A stretch of DNA of 64,000 nucleotides from Trebonia sp963767685 (lineage in GTDB: Bacteria; Actinomycetota; Actinomycetes; Streptosporangiales; Streptosporangiaceae), in NCBI GenBank assembly GCA_963767685.1, contig CAVYEZ010000005.1, forward strand, positions 1,364,001 through 1,428,000, written 5' to 3'. Shown one piece after another: positions 16,645-24,258 of the stretch. The notes beneath the pieces are model-generated. The model saw nothing but the letters and a program-made list of their open reading frames with translations. It was not told the DNA's origin and did no database searches. A program made the translations under genes and the position numbers. Position 1 is the stretch's first letter. Each line of letters begins with the position of its first letter.

Positions 16645-17544
16645 GTGAGACGAGACGCGCTAGCCGCCGGCCTGGTGGCGGTGTTCTTCTGGGGGCTCGC
16701 GCCGGTGGCGACGAGGGCGGCCGTCACCCACCTGTCGCCGCTGCCGCTGCTGCTGATCCGGCTGGCCGCCGCGTCCCTGGTGCTGCTGCCCTGGGCCTGG
16801 CCCGTCTTCCGCGGGCTCCGGCGGCGCTCGGCGGTCCGACTCGTGGCCGCGGGCCTGCTCGGCCTGGTCGGGTACAACCTGCCGGTCACCGCCGGCCTGC
16901 GGTGGCTGCCCGCCTCGACCGCGGGGCTGCTGCTCGCGACGGAGCCGGTCTGGGTCCTGCTGCTCGGCCGCCTGTTCCTCAGCGCGCGCGGCGGCGTCCG
17001 GGCCTGGCTGGGCAGCGCCGCCGCCCTGGCCGGGGTCGCGGTGCTCGCCGGCCCCGGCGCGATCGGCGGGGTCGGCGGCGGCTACCGGGCGCTGGCGGGC
17101 ACCGGGCTGGTGCTGGCGGCGACGCTGTCGTTCGCCGCCTACACGATCGTGCTGCGCCCGCTCAGCGAGGAGCTTGGCGCCGTCCCCGCGACCGCGGCCG
17201 CCACCGTCGTCGGCTCCGTCCCTTACCTCGGCGCCGCCTGGATGCTGCCCGGCGCGGGCCTCGCGCACCTCGGGCCGGCGGTCTGGGCGGAGCTCGCCTT
17301 CCTCGCCCTCGGCTGCACGGCGGCCGGCCTGCTGCTGTGGAGCATCGCCACGATGGCCGGCGACATCACCCGGGTGAGCCTGCTGCTCTACCTCGAGCCG
17401 GTGGTCAGCGTGGCCGGCGCGGCCGTGTTCCTCGGCGAGCGCCTGACCCTGGCGATGATCGGCGGCGGCCTGCTGATCATGGCCGGGGTAGCCATCGCGA
17501 GCACCCGGCGCGATCATGGTGAGCCAAAGGAGGAGGAGACATGA
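16645..17544 (+). CDS. EamA/DMT family transporter
   Basis: This 299-residue integral membrane protein has ten predicted hydrophobic segments in two EamA repeats (FFWGLAPVATRAAVTHLSPLPLLLIRLAAA, then FAAYTIVLRPLSEELGAVPATAAATVVG). The family exports amino acids, metabolites or drugs. The GTG start has AGGAGGA 3 bases upstream. Its stop overlaps the ATG of the LuxR remnant by 4 bases, so the two were once one transcription unit. Confidence 0.88.
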   Translation: MRRDALAAGLVAVFFWGLAPVATRAAVTHLSPLPLLLIRLAAASLVLLPWAWPVFRGLRRRSAVRLVAAGLLGLVGYNLPVTAGLRWLPASTAGLLLATEPVWVLLLGRLFLSARGGVRAWLGSAAALAGVAVLAGPGAIGGVGGGYRALAGTGLVLAATLSFAAYTIVLRPLSEELGAVPATAAATVVGSVPYLGAAWMLPGAGLAHLGPAVWAELAFLALGCTAAGLLLWSIATMAGDITRVSLLLYLEPVVSVAGAAVFLGERLTLAMIGGGLLIMAGVAIASTRRDHGEPKEEET

Positions 17545-17780
17545 GTTCCGCGCTGTACGGGCGCGACGCGCAGGCGCGCGCCGTCCTGGCGCTACTTGAC
17601 GGCGCCCGGGCCGGCCGCAGCGGCGCGGCTCTCCCTGTCGCACCGGACCGTCGGCTACCACCTGTACAAGGCGTACCCAAGCTGGACGTCTCCGCCCGCT
17701 CGCAGCTCGCCGCGCTCACCGCGGGCCAGGGGCTGGGCGGCCGGGGTAGCGCGGTTCGCGCTACCCCGGCGCCCCGCTAG
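17541..17780 (+). pseudogene. Remnant of a large LuxR-type ATPase regulator
   Basis: The first about 28 residues (SSALYGRDAQARAVLALLDGARAGRSG) are the start of an AAA/LuxR (LAL-type) regulator just before its P-loop. The sequence then jumps to the C-terminal LuxR recognition helix, ARLSLSHRTVGYHLYKAYP, in another frame, and KLDVSARSQLAALT in the first frame again. The roughly 800 residues normally between are missing. This is an internal deletion plus two frame changes, so the gene is dead. Translation would begin by 4-bp overlap with the EamA gene. Confidence 0.8.
17741..17769. terminator. Bidirectional hairpin terminator
   Basis: CCGGGGTAGCGC (17741-17752) and GCGCTACCCCGG (17758-17769) make a perfect 12-bp stem with a 5-base loop. 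It lies between the LuxR remnant and the convergent LLM oxidoreductase gene and would serve both directions. Confidence 0.75.
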
Positions 17781-18649
17781 CCGATCTCAGCGAGCGGCCG
17801 CACGACCTTCTCCCCGAGCAGGGCCACGAACCGGGCCGGGTCCGGCATCGCGGGCGCGACCTCGACCAGGTCGATCCCCAGCTTCGCGTACTCCTCCATC
17901 TCGGTGAGGAAGCCGCTCACGTCGCCGGCCGGGTCCACCCGGCCGATGATCGTCTTCTCGATGGCGTTGTAGTCGCGGCCCTCGGCGTCGCAGTGGGCGC
18001 GCAGCACGTCCAGCTTGTGCCCGACGGTCTCGACGGACGACCCGAACAGGTTGCACGAGTCGCCGTACTTCGCGACCAGGCGCAGCGTCTTCTTCTCCCC
18101 TCCCCCGCCGATGAGGATCGGCGGGCGCGGCGACTGCAGCGGGCGCGGCGAGCAGATCGTCTCCGCCAGCTGATAGTGCTTGCCCTCGTACGGGCCGTCG
18201 TTGTCGCTCCACATCTGCTCGCAGATCTGGATGGTCTCCTCGAGGCGCTCGAAGCGCTCGGCGACCGGCGGGTAAGGAACGCCGAGCGCCTTGTGCTCGC
18301 GCTCGTACCAGGCGGCGCCGATGCCGAGGAACGCCCGGCCGCCGGACAGCACGTCGAGCGTGGTCACGGTCTTCGCGAGCAGGCCCGGGTAGCGGTAGGT
18401 GACGCCGGTGACGAGCAGGCCGAGCTGCACCCGCTCGCTCTTCGCGGCGACGAAGTTCAGCACCGAGTAGCCCTCGAGCATCGGGTCGAAAGCCGTCTGG
18501 AAGTGCTCCATCTGGAACCAGTGGTCCATCGCGGTGAACCGGACGATGCCAGCCGCGTCGGCCGCGACCGCGGTGTCACCCACCGCCGAGCGCAACGCGG
18601 CAGCACCGCCGGGGTGGGTGAAGTTCATGAAGTGGATGCCGAGCTTCAT
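17777..18649 (-). CDS. LLM-class F420-dependent oxidoreductase
   Basis: This 290-residue luciferase-like monooxygenase has the actinobacterial F420-type start MKLGIHFMNFTHPGG. It continues with AMDHWFQMEHF, LGLLVTGVTYRYPGLLAKTVTTLDVLSGGRAFLGIGAAWYEREHKALG and the flavin-site segment RPLQSPRPPILIGGGGEKKTLRLVAKYGD. The barrel binds F420H2 or FMN, and the substrate is unknown. It is transcribed alone with a hairpin at its 3' end. Confidence 0.92.
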   Translation of the reverse strand: MKLGIHFMNFTHPGGAAALRSAVGDTAVAADAAGIVRFTAMDHWFQMEHFQTAFDPMLEGYSVLNFVAAKSERVQLGLLVTGVTYRYPGLLAKTVTTLDVLSGGRAFLGIGAAWYEREHKALGVPYPPVAERFERLEETIQICEQMWSDNDGPYEGKHYQLAETICSPRPLQSPRPPILIGGGGEKKTLRLVAKYGDSCNLFGSSVETVGHKLDVLRAHCDAEGRDYNAIEKTIIGRVDPAGDVSGFLTEMEEYAKLGIDLVEVAPAMPDPARFVALLGEKVVRPLAEIG

Positions 18650-18899
18650 CGGTTGCCCCTCTCCTACTGAGTGTCCGCTTCCATTGTCTCGTGGAGGCGA
18701 CCTCCGCTTCGCACCCGGGGTCCATCGATCACGACTTCAGTGCGCACATATTTGCCATGTAACCGTTTATGTAGCAGTTTGACAGAACGGAGTGCTGAAT
18801 GTCATAGGGGCCTTCTATCTTTCATTCTATGAACGCAACGACACGACGCGCGCACCGAACGTCACGGGAAGAACGGTCGTCACCGGTAGCGCCGAAATG

Positions 18900-18918
18900 G
18901 CGCTTGAAGCGCTACTAT
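18900..18918 (+). promoter_or_regulatory. Operator and -10 of the toxin-antitoxin operon
   Basis: GCGCTTGAAGCGC (18900-18912) is a palindrome with only the centre unpaired, directly followed by TACTAT (18913-18918), a TANNNT -10. The antitoxin ATG at 18925 is 6 bases after the -10, so the mRNA is probably leaderless. The palindrome fits autorepression by the ribbon-helix-helix antitoxin. Confidence 0.6.
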
Positions 18919-18924
18919 GGTGGC

Positions 18925-19155
18925 ATGGCGACGATCCAGGTCAAGAACGTTTCCGATGAGGCGCATGCGGTACTGCGGCAGCGAGCCGCGGCCGCGGGCC
19001 AGTCTCTTCAGGAGTACATGCTGGCCTGGATCGAGCGAGCCGCCGCCCGCCCGACGGTCGACGAGGTGCTTGACCGCGTCGGCCACCGCAGCGGAGGCCA
19101 CCTGGCGGTCGACGACGTGGTCAGGCAGTTGCGCGAAGAGCGTGACCAGCGGTGA
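18925..19155 (+). CDS. vapB: FitA/VapB-type ribbon-helix-helix antitoxin
   Basis: This 76-residue protein starts MATIQVKNVSDEAHAVLRQRAAAAGQSLQEYMLAWIE, the FitA-like ribbon-helix-helix DNA-binding domain. Its acidic/basic tail (DEVLDRVGHRSGGHLAVDDVV) probably wraps the toxin. An upstream extension of the frame is open, but the ATG 6 bases after a TACTAT -10 gives the exact family start. It overlaps the PIN-domain toxin by 4 bases, the normal antitoxin-toxin coupling. Confidence 0.9.
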   Translation: MATIQVKNVSDEAHAVLRQRAAAAGQSLQEYMLAWIERAAARPTVDEVLDRVGHRSGGHLAVDDVVRQLREERDQR

Positions 19156-19556
19156 TCATCGCCGACGCTTCTTTCCTGGTCATGGCGCTAGGCGATGACG
19201 GTCCGGATGGGGCACAGGCCAGGGAGCGGCTACGCGGCGAAGAACTGGCCGCGCCGCACCTCGTTGATGTCGAGGTCACCTCGGTGTTGCGACGCTCCCT
19301 GCTTACCGGATCCATGACTGAGCAACGTGCCGGCCAGGCACTGCAGGATCTCGCGGACCTAACCATCGAGCGGGTCCCTCACACGACGCTCCTTCCCCGC
19401 GTCTGGGAGCTACGCGGTAACTACACCGCTTACGACGCCTGCTACGTCGCCGTCGCCGAGCTCTTCCGCGCGCCGGTGCTGACCTGCGACGCCAAGATGG
19501 CTGGGGCTCCGGGCGCCCGCTGCACTTTCGAGGTGTTCCCGGCACCGACCGACTGA
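19152..19556 (+). CDS. vapC: PIN-domain toxin (VapC family RNase)
   Basis: This 134-residue PIN nuclease has the acidic active site in order: Asp in MIIADASFLV (residue 5), Glu in HLVDVEVTSVLRR (about 41), Asp in YTAYDACYVAVAE (about 95) and Asp in VLTCDAKM (about 113). PIN toxins cut tRNA or rRNA when freed from antitoxin. All four catalytic acids are present, so the toxin should be active. The GTG start overlaps the antitoxin stop (GTGA). Confidence 0.92.
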   Translation: MIIADASFLVMALGDDGPDGAQARERLRGEELAAPHLVDVEVTSVLRRSLLTGSMTEQRAGQALQDLADLTIERVPHTTLLPRVWELRGNYTAYDACYVAVAELFRAPVLTCDAKMAGAPGARCTFEVFPAPTD

Positions 19557-19585
19557 GCCATGCGGTACGAACGCGGGAGTGCATA

Positions 19586-19957
19586 ATGAGTGACGTGGGT
19601 GATTCGCTGGAGGCAGCGCCGGTCTGGCGGGCCGCGGTTCTTGAGGAGCGGTACCGCGGCAGGCTGCCCGCGACCCTGGACGACCTGACCGGTCCTGACC
19701 ACGGCACCGTCCAACTGCCGCTCCACGTCGCCTGGTCTGGCCAGACAGCTTTCAACCTGGATCTGCCCAAGCCCTGTAGGCACATGTACCGCATCGTGCT
19801 TGCCGAGGGTCAGCGTGCTGACGTTGCCTCCTACCTCAACAGGGACTTGCTCGTCGGTCAGTGGCCTGTCCTCCGTAACTTGGTCAGCCGCACGGTCCGA
19901 AAGGTGTGGGAGACCGCGTTTCCTGAACTAGCGGAGGAGCAGCTAGTAACGCCATGA
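19586..19957 (+). CDS. AbiEii-associated small protein, candidate antitoxin partner
   Basis: This 123-residue soluble protein (AVLEERYRGRLPATLDDLTGPDHGTVQLPLHVAW, then YLNRDLLVGQWPVLRNLVSRTVRKVWETAFPEL) has no fold I can name. Its stop overlaps the start of a nucleotidyltransferase of the AbiEii/AbiGii toxin family by 4 bases. From memory, the same small gene precedes AbiEii-type genes in other actinobacteria. By position it could be the antitoxin or regulator of that unit, which is inference only. Confidence 0.6.
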   Translation: MSDVGDSLEAAPVWRAAVLEERYRGRLPATLDDLTGPDHGTVQLPLHVAWSGQTAFNLDLPKPCRHMYRIVLAEGQRADVASYLNRDLLVGQWPVLRNLVSRTVRKVWETAFPELAEEQLVTP

Positions 19958-20265
19958 ATCTCAACGACCTGCACAGGAGACTGCTGCAGGACGTTCTGGA
20001 AATTGGCAACGCCTTCCCACTCGTCATCACTGGCGGCTACGCGGTTCAGGCCCATCGCCTAGTCGATCGCTTCAGCCGTGATATCGACATGGCAACAGAC
20101 AGCACGGTGATGATGGACACCATCGTCACCGGCGTCGTTGAAGGACTGAGCGGACGAGGCTGGCGGGTCGAGGTCATCGGGGTGGACCATCACGGCGCAC
20201 GCATGATGGCCACGGATCCAGGCTCGGGCGAGCAGTGTGAACGTGAGGATAATGAGCCCGTATGA
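19954..20265 (+). pseudogene. AbiEii/AbiGii-type nucleotidyltransferase, truncated
   Basis: Residues about 22-50 carry the family nucleotidyltransferase core, LVITGGYAVQAHRLVDRFSRDIDMATDS, with the G-G and D-I-D metal-binding residues. The family domain is usually over 200 residues, but this frame ends at residue 103 soon after MMATDPGSGEQCE, where other members continue with a further sheet and helical domain. The frame overlaps the next hydrolase start. It is probably a 3'-truncated toxin, though the nucleotide-binding half is intact. Confidence 0.7.
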
Positions 20266-21085
20266 CGCGGGGATCGGGGCGACGGGCACCGGTGACGTAC
20301 CGGTACGGGGCAGCCCCTGATCAGGTCGGTGAGTTGTGGCTACCGGACGGGGCGGCGGCCGGGACCGTGGTGGTCATTCACGGGGGGTTCTGGCGGGCGC
20401 GGTATGACTTGTCGCTCGGGTGGCCGCTCGCGGCGGACCTGGCGGCCCGCGGGTACGCCGCGTGGAACCTGGAGTACCGGCGGGCGCTGGCCGGCGGCGG
20501 CTGGCCGGGGACGTTCGCGGACGTGGCCGCGGGGATCGACCTGCTCGCGACGCTGCCGGTGGACAGTTCCCGGGTGGTCGCGGTCGGGCACAGCGCCGGC
20601 GGGCACCTCGCGACCTGGGCGGCCGGGCGGGGGAAGCTCCCGCCGGGGGCACCGGGCGCCAACCCGGCGGTCACGGTGACCGGGGTCATCGCCCAGGCGG
20701 GGGTGCTCGCGCTGGCCGACTGCGCGCGGGAGCACGTCGGCGGCACCGCGGCGGTTGACCTGATGGGCGGCGGGCCCGACGAGCGGCCGGAGGAGTACCG
20801 GCTCGCTGACCCGGTCGCCGCGGTGCCGGCCCCGCGAACGTGGTCTGCCTGCACTCCCGGTCCGACGACGACGTCCCGTTCTCCTACAGCGAGCGCTACG
20901 TCGCCGCCGCGACCGCGGCGGGCGGGCGGGCCACGCTGACCGAGACCCACGGCGACCACTTCACGCTGATCGACCCCGCGTCGCCAGACTGGGCAGTGGC
21001 GATCGCCGCGCTGCCAGTACTGCTCTCCTTACCGAGGGCCGTGACCCATCAATTTGCGCAACGCCGCGTTGCGCAAATGACCTGA
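20262..21085 (+). pseudogene. Alpha/beta hydrolase (kynurenine-formamidase-like), frameshifted
   Basis: The first frame carries VVVIHGGFWRARYDLSLGW (oxyanion HGGFW), the nucleophile elbow VVAVGHSAGGHLATWAAGR and the cap region. It loses sense after VAAVPAP. The C-terminal part, NVVCLHSRSDDDVPFSYSERYV with acid Asp and catalytic His in ETHGDHFTLIDPASPDW, continues in a frame one base earlier. One C missing from the CCCC run at 20830-20833 would join them into about 274 residues. HGG(F/W) hydrolases of this kind include kynurenine formamidases, and tryptophan 2,3-dioxygenase lies 6 kb away, but the link is speculative. Confidence 0.8.
21052..21078. repeat. Perfect 12-bp inverted repeat with twin TTGCGCAA cores
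   Basis: ATTTGCGCAACG (21052-21063), CCG, CGTTGCGCAAAT (21067-21078). Each arm contains TTGCGCAA, itself a palindrome. It covers the last codons of the hydrolase and lies 42 bases after the convergent TetR stop. It may be a shared terminator stem or a protein-binding site. Confidence 0.7.
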
Positions 21086-21119
21086 TGCCGCCGGAGCAGC
21101 GCTCAGGCACTGGACGCGA

Positions 21120-21767
21120 TCATTTCTTGACGCCGGGGCCCGGGCTCGCCTCGCCGGGGCCCGAGCCGGGGCTGGGGCTGGGGCCCGCGGGCGGGGCGAG
21201 CCCTCGGGCGAGGAGTTCCAGCACGTCGTCCAGTACGTCCTCAGGTACTTGCCCGCCCGCGGTCCAGTCGGCCCAGCGCATGCCGACGAAGTTGCCGATA
21301 CCCGTGTAGGCGTACGCGATGACCTCCGGGTCGTAGCGGGCGTCTACCTCGCCGGCGAACTGGGCTACGCGCACGCCGCGCGCGTAGCCCCGGGCCAGGT
21401 GCTCGTAGTACTCACGGAACAGGGACGGTGCGACAAATTCCGACTCGCGCACGATCCGGTCCATCCAGGGACGCTTCGACATCATCTCGAAGTACACGCT
21501 GAAGCACTCGCGTTCCCGCGTGCGCTGGCCGTCATCGGCTTTCGCCAGGGCCGTCTTCATTGCCATCCTCAGGTCCGCGTTGATCGCCCGGACCACAGCG
21601 GCGAAGATCTCCTGCTTGGACCCGAAGTAGGCGTAGAAGCTGCCGGTCGCCATCCCGGCCCTCGCGCAGATGCCCGCGACCGTTGTCCGGCCGTAACTGC
21701 GCTGGCCGAAGAGTTCCTCTGCGGCCGCCAGCAAGCGCTCTGCCGGCGGCCGCTCGTCTGTTGTCAT
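21120..21767 (-). CDS. TetR family transcriptional regulator
   Basis: This 215-residue protein has the TetR HTH at residues 20-65 (RTTVAGICARAGMATGSFYAYFGSKQEIFAAVVRAI) and a long helical ligand domain with a Pro/Gly/Ser-rich tail. The gene starts 20 bases after the stop of the substrate-binding protein gene on the same strand. It is probably the last gene of the importer operon and may regulate it. Confidence 0.9.
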   Translation of the reverse strand: MTTDERPPAERLLAAAEELFGQRSYGRTTVAGICARAGMATGSFYAYFGSKQEIFAAVVRAINADLRMAMKTALAKADDGQRTRERECFSVYFEMMSKRPWMDRIVRESEFVAPSLFREYYEHLARGYARGVRVAQFAGEVDARYDPEVIAYAYTGIGNFVGMRWADWTAGGQVPEDVLDDVLELLARGLAPPAGPSPSPGSGPGEASPGPGVKK

Positions 21768-21787
21768 GCTGCGTTCGCTGTCCAGGG

Positions 21788-23140
21788 TCAGGGGACGGGG
21801 ATACCGCTGGCCGGTGCTTGAACCTCAGTTCCAGTGTAGGTGGTTACCGGGCCCGACGAGGATGTGTCCGTGGTCACGACTGGTCCCTCCTGGGTCTGTC
21901 CACCATTGTTGACTACGGCGATGTAGCCACCGGTGGCGCCAGCGTGATCTGTCGCGGAAAAAGCGAACGGCGCGACCACGGGACCCTGCGGGAGCCCGGC
22001 GTTGATCGCCGACACCAGGTCGGCCCGGGTCGGGTTCCTGCCTGCCTTGAGCATCGCCTGCACGAACGTGTACGCGGCACCCATGCCGTAGAACACGTTG
22101 CCGTCGAATGGTGCCTTCGCGTCGTACTGGTCGTGAATCTTCTTGAACAGCGCGGTCCAGCTGTTGCTGGTGTCACTGGCCGACGGCACGTAGTTATCAG
22201 TGATGATCCCAGCGATGAGCTGGTTGCCGTTGACGGTCGCGCCGCCCTGCTTCGCGAAGGATTCGAGCAGCCCGGACAAGGTGATCGGGTCAGAGCCGAC
22301 GTTGCTGACCACCAGTGTTGGGCTGAAGCTGAGCTTGAGGCCGGTCAGCTTCAGCAGCGCGGTGAACGCGGGAATGGAAAACGCGACGACTACCTGGGCG
22401 CCGGAAGCGCGCAGGGCCGCGACTTGCGGCGCTATGTTGACGTTGGTCGTGACGTAGCTTTGCCTGCTGACCACCATCGATTGCGGTATCTCGTCGTCGA
22501 GGCCCTTGACGCCGTCCATGCCGAACTCGTCGTCCTGGTAGAAGTAGCCGATCTTCTTGCCGGCGAAGTGCTTGGCCACGTACTGCCCGAGGATCTTGCC
22601 CTCGCGTATGTAGTCAAGCTGGTAGCCGAACGTCTCAGGGTCCGTCGTCGGGGCGTCCCAGCAGTCGCACCCGGAGGCGACGAACACGTCGGGGATCTTC
22701 TGTGAGTTGAGGTAACTCAGCACGGACAGGTGAGTGGGGGTGCCGAGGCCGTTGAATATCGCGTACACGTTGTCCTGGAGCACCAGCTGGCGCACGACCT
22801 GAGCCGTGGTGGTCGGGTTGTAGGCGTCGTCGAGGTACTTGTACACGATCTTGCGGCCGTCGACTCCGCCGTGCGCGTTGACGTACGCGAAGTACGCGGC
22901 CGACGCGGGAGCGATCTCGCTGTAGCCGGGCGCGGCGGGACCGGTGAGCGGCTGGTGGCTGCCGATGGTGATCGTGGTCGCCGTGATGCCGGGCGCGGAT
23001 GCGGTCAGGGCCGCGCTTGTGCTGCTCGCGCCCTGGCTAGCGCCAGGGCTACTAGAGCCAGAGCTGCAGGCGGCAACGGCAAGCGCGGCTACCGCCACGG
23101 CAGCAATGGCGGGCACGCGAAGCTGATGTGATCTCTTCAC
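21788..23140 (-). CDS. ABC transporter substrate-binding lipoprotein, branched-chain amino acid type
   Basis: This 450-residue type-I periplasmic-binding protein has a lipoprotein signal (VAVAALAVAACSSGSSS). The ligand fold begins ITIGSHQPLTGPAAPGYSEIAPASAAYFAYVNAHGGVDGRKIVYKYLDD, typical of the Leu/Ile/Val/amide family. Two cysteines in ASGCDCWDAPT may form a disulphide. Distant members bind amides, urea or aromatic acids, so leucine is not assured. It follows livM in an operon with both permeases and both ATPases. Confidence 0.9.
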   Translation of the reverse strand: MKRSHQLRVPAIAAVAVAALAVAACSSGSSSPGASQGASSTSAALTASAPGITATTITIGSHQPLTGPAAPGYSEIAPASAAYFAYVNAHGGVDGRKIVYKYLDDAYNPTTTAQVVRQLVLQDNVYAIFNGLGTPTHLSVLSYLNSQKIPDVFVASGCDCWDAPTTDPETFGYQLDYIREGKILGQYVAKHFAGKKIGYFYQDDEFGMDGVKGLDDEIPQSMVVSRQSYVTTNVNIAPQVAALRASGAQVVVAFSIPAFTALLKLTGLKLSFSPTLVVSNVGSDPITLSGLLESFAKQGGATVNGNQLIAGIITDNYVPSASDTSNSWTALFKKIHDQYDAKAPFDGNVFYGMGAAYTFVQAMLKAGRNPTRADLVSAINAGLPQGPVVAPFAFSATDHAGATGGYIAVVNNGGQTQEGPVVTTDTSSSGPVTTYTGTEVQAPASGIPVP

Positions 23141-24258
23141 TGAGTGCCTTCTTTCTCGTGGGATTCCGGAGGATCGCTCCCCCGGGCTAGAGCCTCGTGC
23201 TGGCTGGCTGGCGCCTTGCCCGCCGGAGGCGTGACATCCGGCCCGGATGCCTCGCGCCTGGTGCGGTCAGCGGAGATACCGACGAGGCCGAGAAGCCACC
23301 GCACTCCGCCCTGGATTCCCTGCGGGAAGACGAGCATGACGAGGATGAGCACTACGCCGTAGGCCGCGACCGGGATGTTGGACGCGACGGTAGTTGATAG
23401 GCCGTGGCTGGTGGCCACGTCGGTGGCATAGGTCGGCACAAGGACGATCACCAGGCTTCCCCAGACCGCACCGGGCAGGGTGCCCAGGCCGCCGATCACC
23501 GCGGCGGTGAGCAGCGCGATCGAGAGCGTGATCGTAAAGGCGCCCGGCGCGACCAGCTCGGTGACGATGGCCAGCAGCGCGCCGGCCATCCCGGCGCAGG
23601 TGGCGCTCACGACAAAAGCGAGGACGCGCGCCCTGGCCACGTTAACGCCGGCCAGCGCGGCGGCCACCTCATCGTCGCGCACGGCGCGCCAGTTGCGGCC
23701 GACCCTGCTGCGGCTCAGGTTCGCCAGAAGCACCAGGGTGACCAGCGCCACCGCCGAGCAGACCCACGCCTGCCACCTGGTCGGCGGGAAGTTCACGCCG
23801 AGGAAGCCGGGCGTGGTGAAGACGACATTCAGGCCCTGGTCGCCGCCGAAAGTCCCCGGGTAGGCGTACGCGACCGAAGGGAGCGCGACGCTGAGCAGTA
23901 GCGTGGCGCCGGCCAGGTAAGGGCCGCGCAACCGGGCCGCGGCCACTCCCACCACCGCCCCGGCGACAGCAGTGGCCACGGCGGCGGCCACGAGCACGAC
24001 TATGAATGGCAACCAGGCGAGATGGAGTAGCAGCAGCGCGGTCGTGTAGGCGCCGATGGCCATGAACGCCCCGTTGCCGAGCGAGATCTGGCCGCTCAGC
24101 CCGGTCAGGACCGTAAGCCCGGCGACGGCGGTCACGTCGATGGCGATCTCGGCGATCTGGTAGTCCCTGAACGCGTTCAGCTTGATGGACAGGAATGCGA
24201 CGACCACGGCGGTCGCGAGGGCGGCGCCGAGGATCCGTGGCGTTGACTGTGTGCTCAT
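23137..24258 (-). CDS. livM: Branched-chain amino-acid-type ABC permease (LivM)
   Basis: This 373-residue membrane protein has the LivM signature ITAVAGLTVLTGLSGQISLGNGAFMAIGAY near the N-terminus. It also has DEVAAALAGVNVARARVLAFVVSATCAGMAGALLA (the EAA-like loop contacting the ATPase) and GGLGTLPGAVWGSLVIV. The frame continues open far upstream, but ATG 24258 overlaps the livH stop by 4 bases and gives the family N-terminus. Confidence 0.92.
   Translation of the reverse strand: MSTQSTPRILGAALATAVVVAFLSIKLNAFRDYQIAEIAIDVTAVAGLTVLTGLSGQISLGNGAFMAIGAYTTALLLLHLAWLPFIVVLVAAAVATAVAGAVVGVAAARLRGPYLAGATLLLSVALPSVAYAYPGTFGGDQGLNVVFTTPGFLGVNFPPTRWQAWVCSAVALVTLVLLANLSRSRVGRNWRAVRDDEVAAALAGVNVARARVLAFVVSATCAGMAGALLAIVTELVAPGAFTITLSIALLTAAVIGGLGTLPGAVWGSLVIVLVPTYATDVATSHGLSTTVASNIPVAAYGVVLILVMLVFPQGIQGGVRWLLGLVGISADRTRREASGPDVTPPAGKAPASQHEALARGSDPPESHEKEGTQ

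Noticed and set aside
20262..21085. Kynurenine pathway operon with kynA
   Set aside because: The hydrolase is 6 kb away, separated by the liv operon, and frameshifted; similarity alone does not make a pathway.
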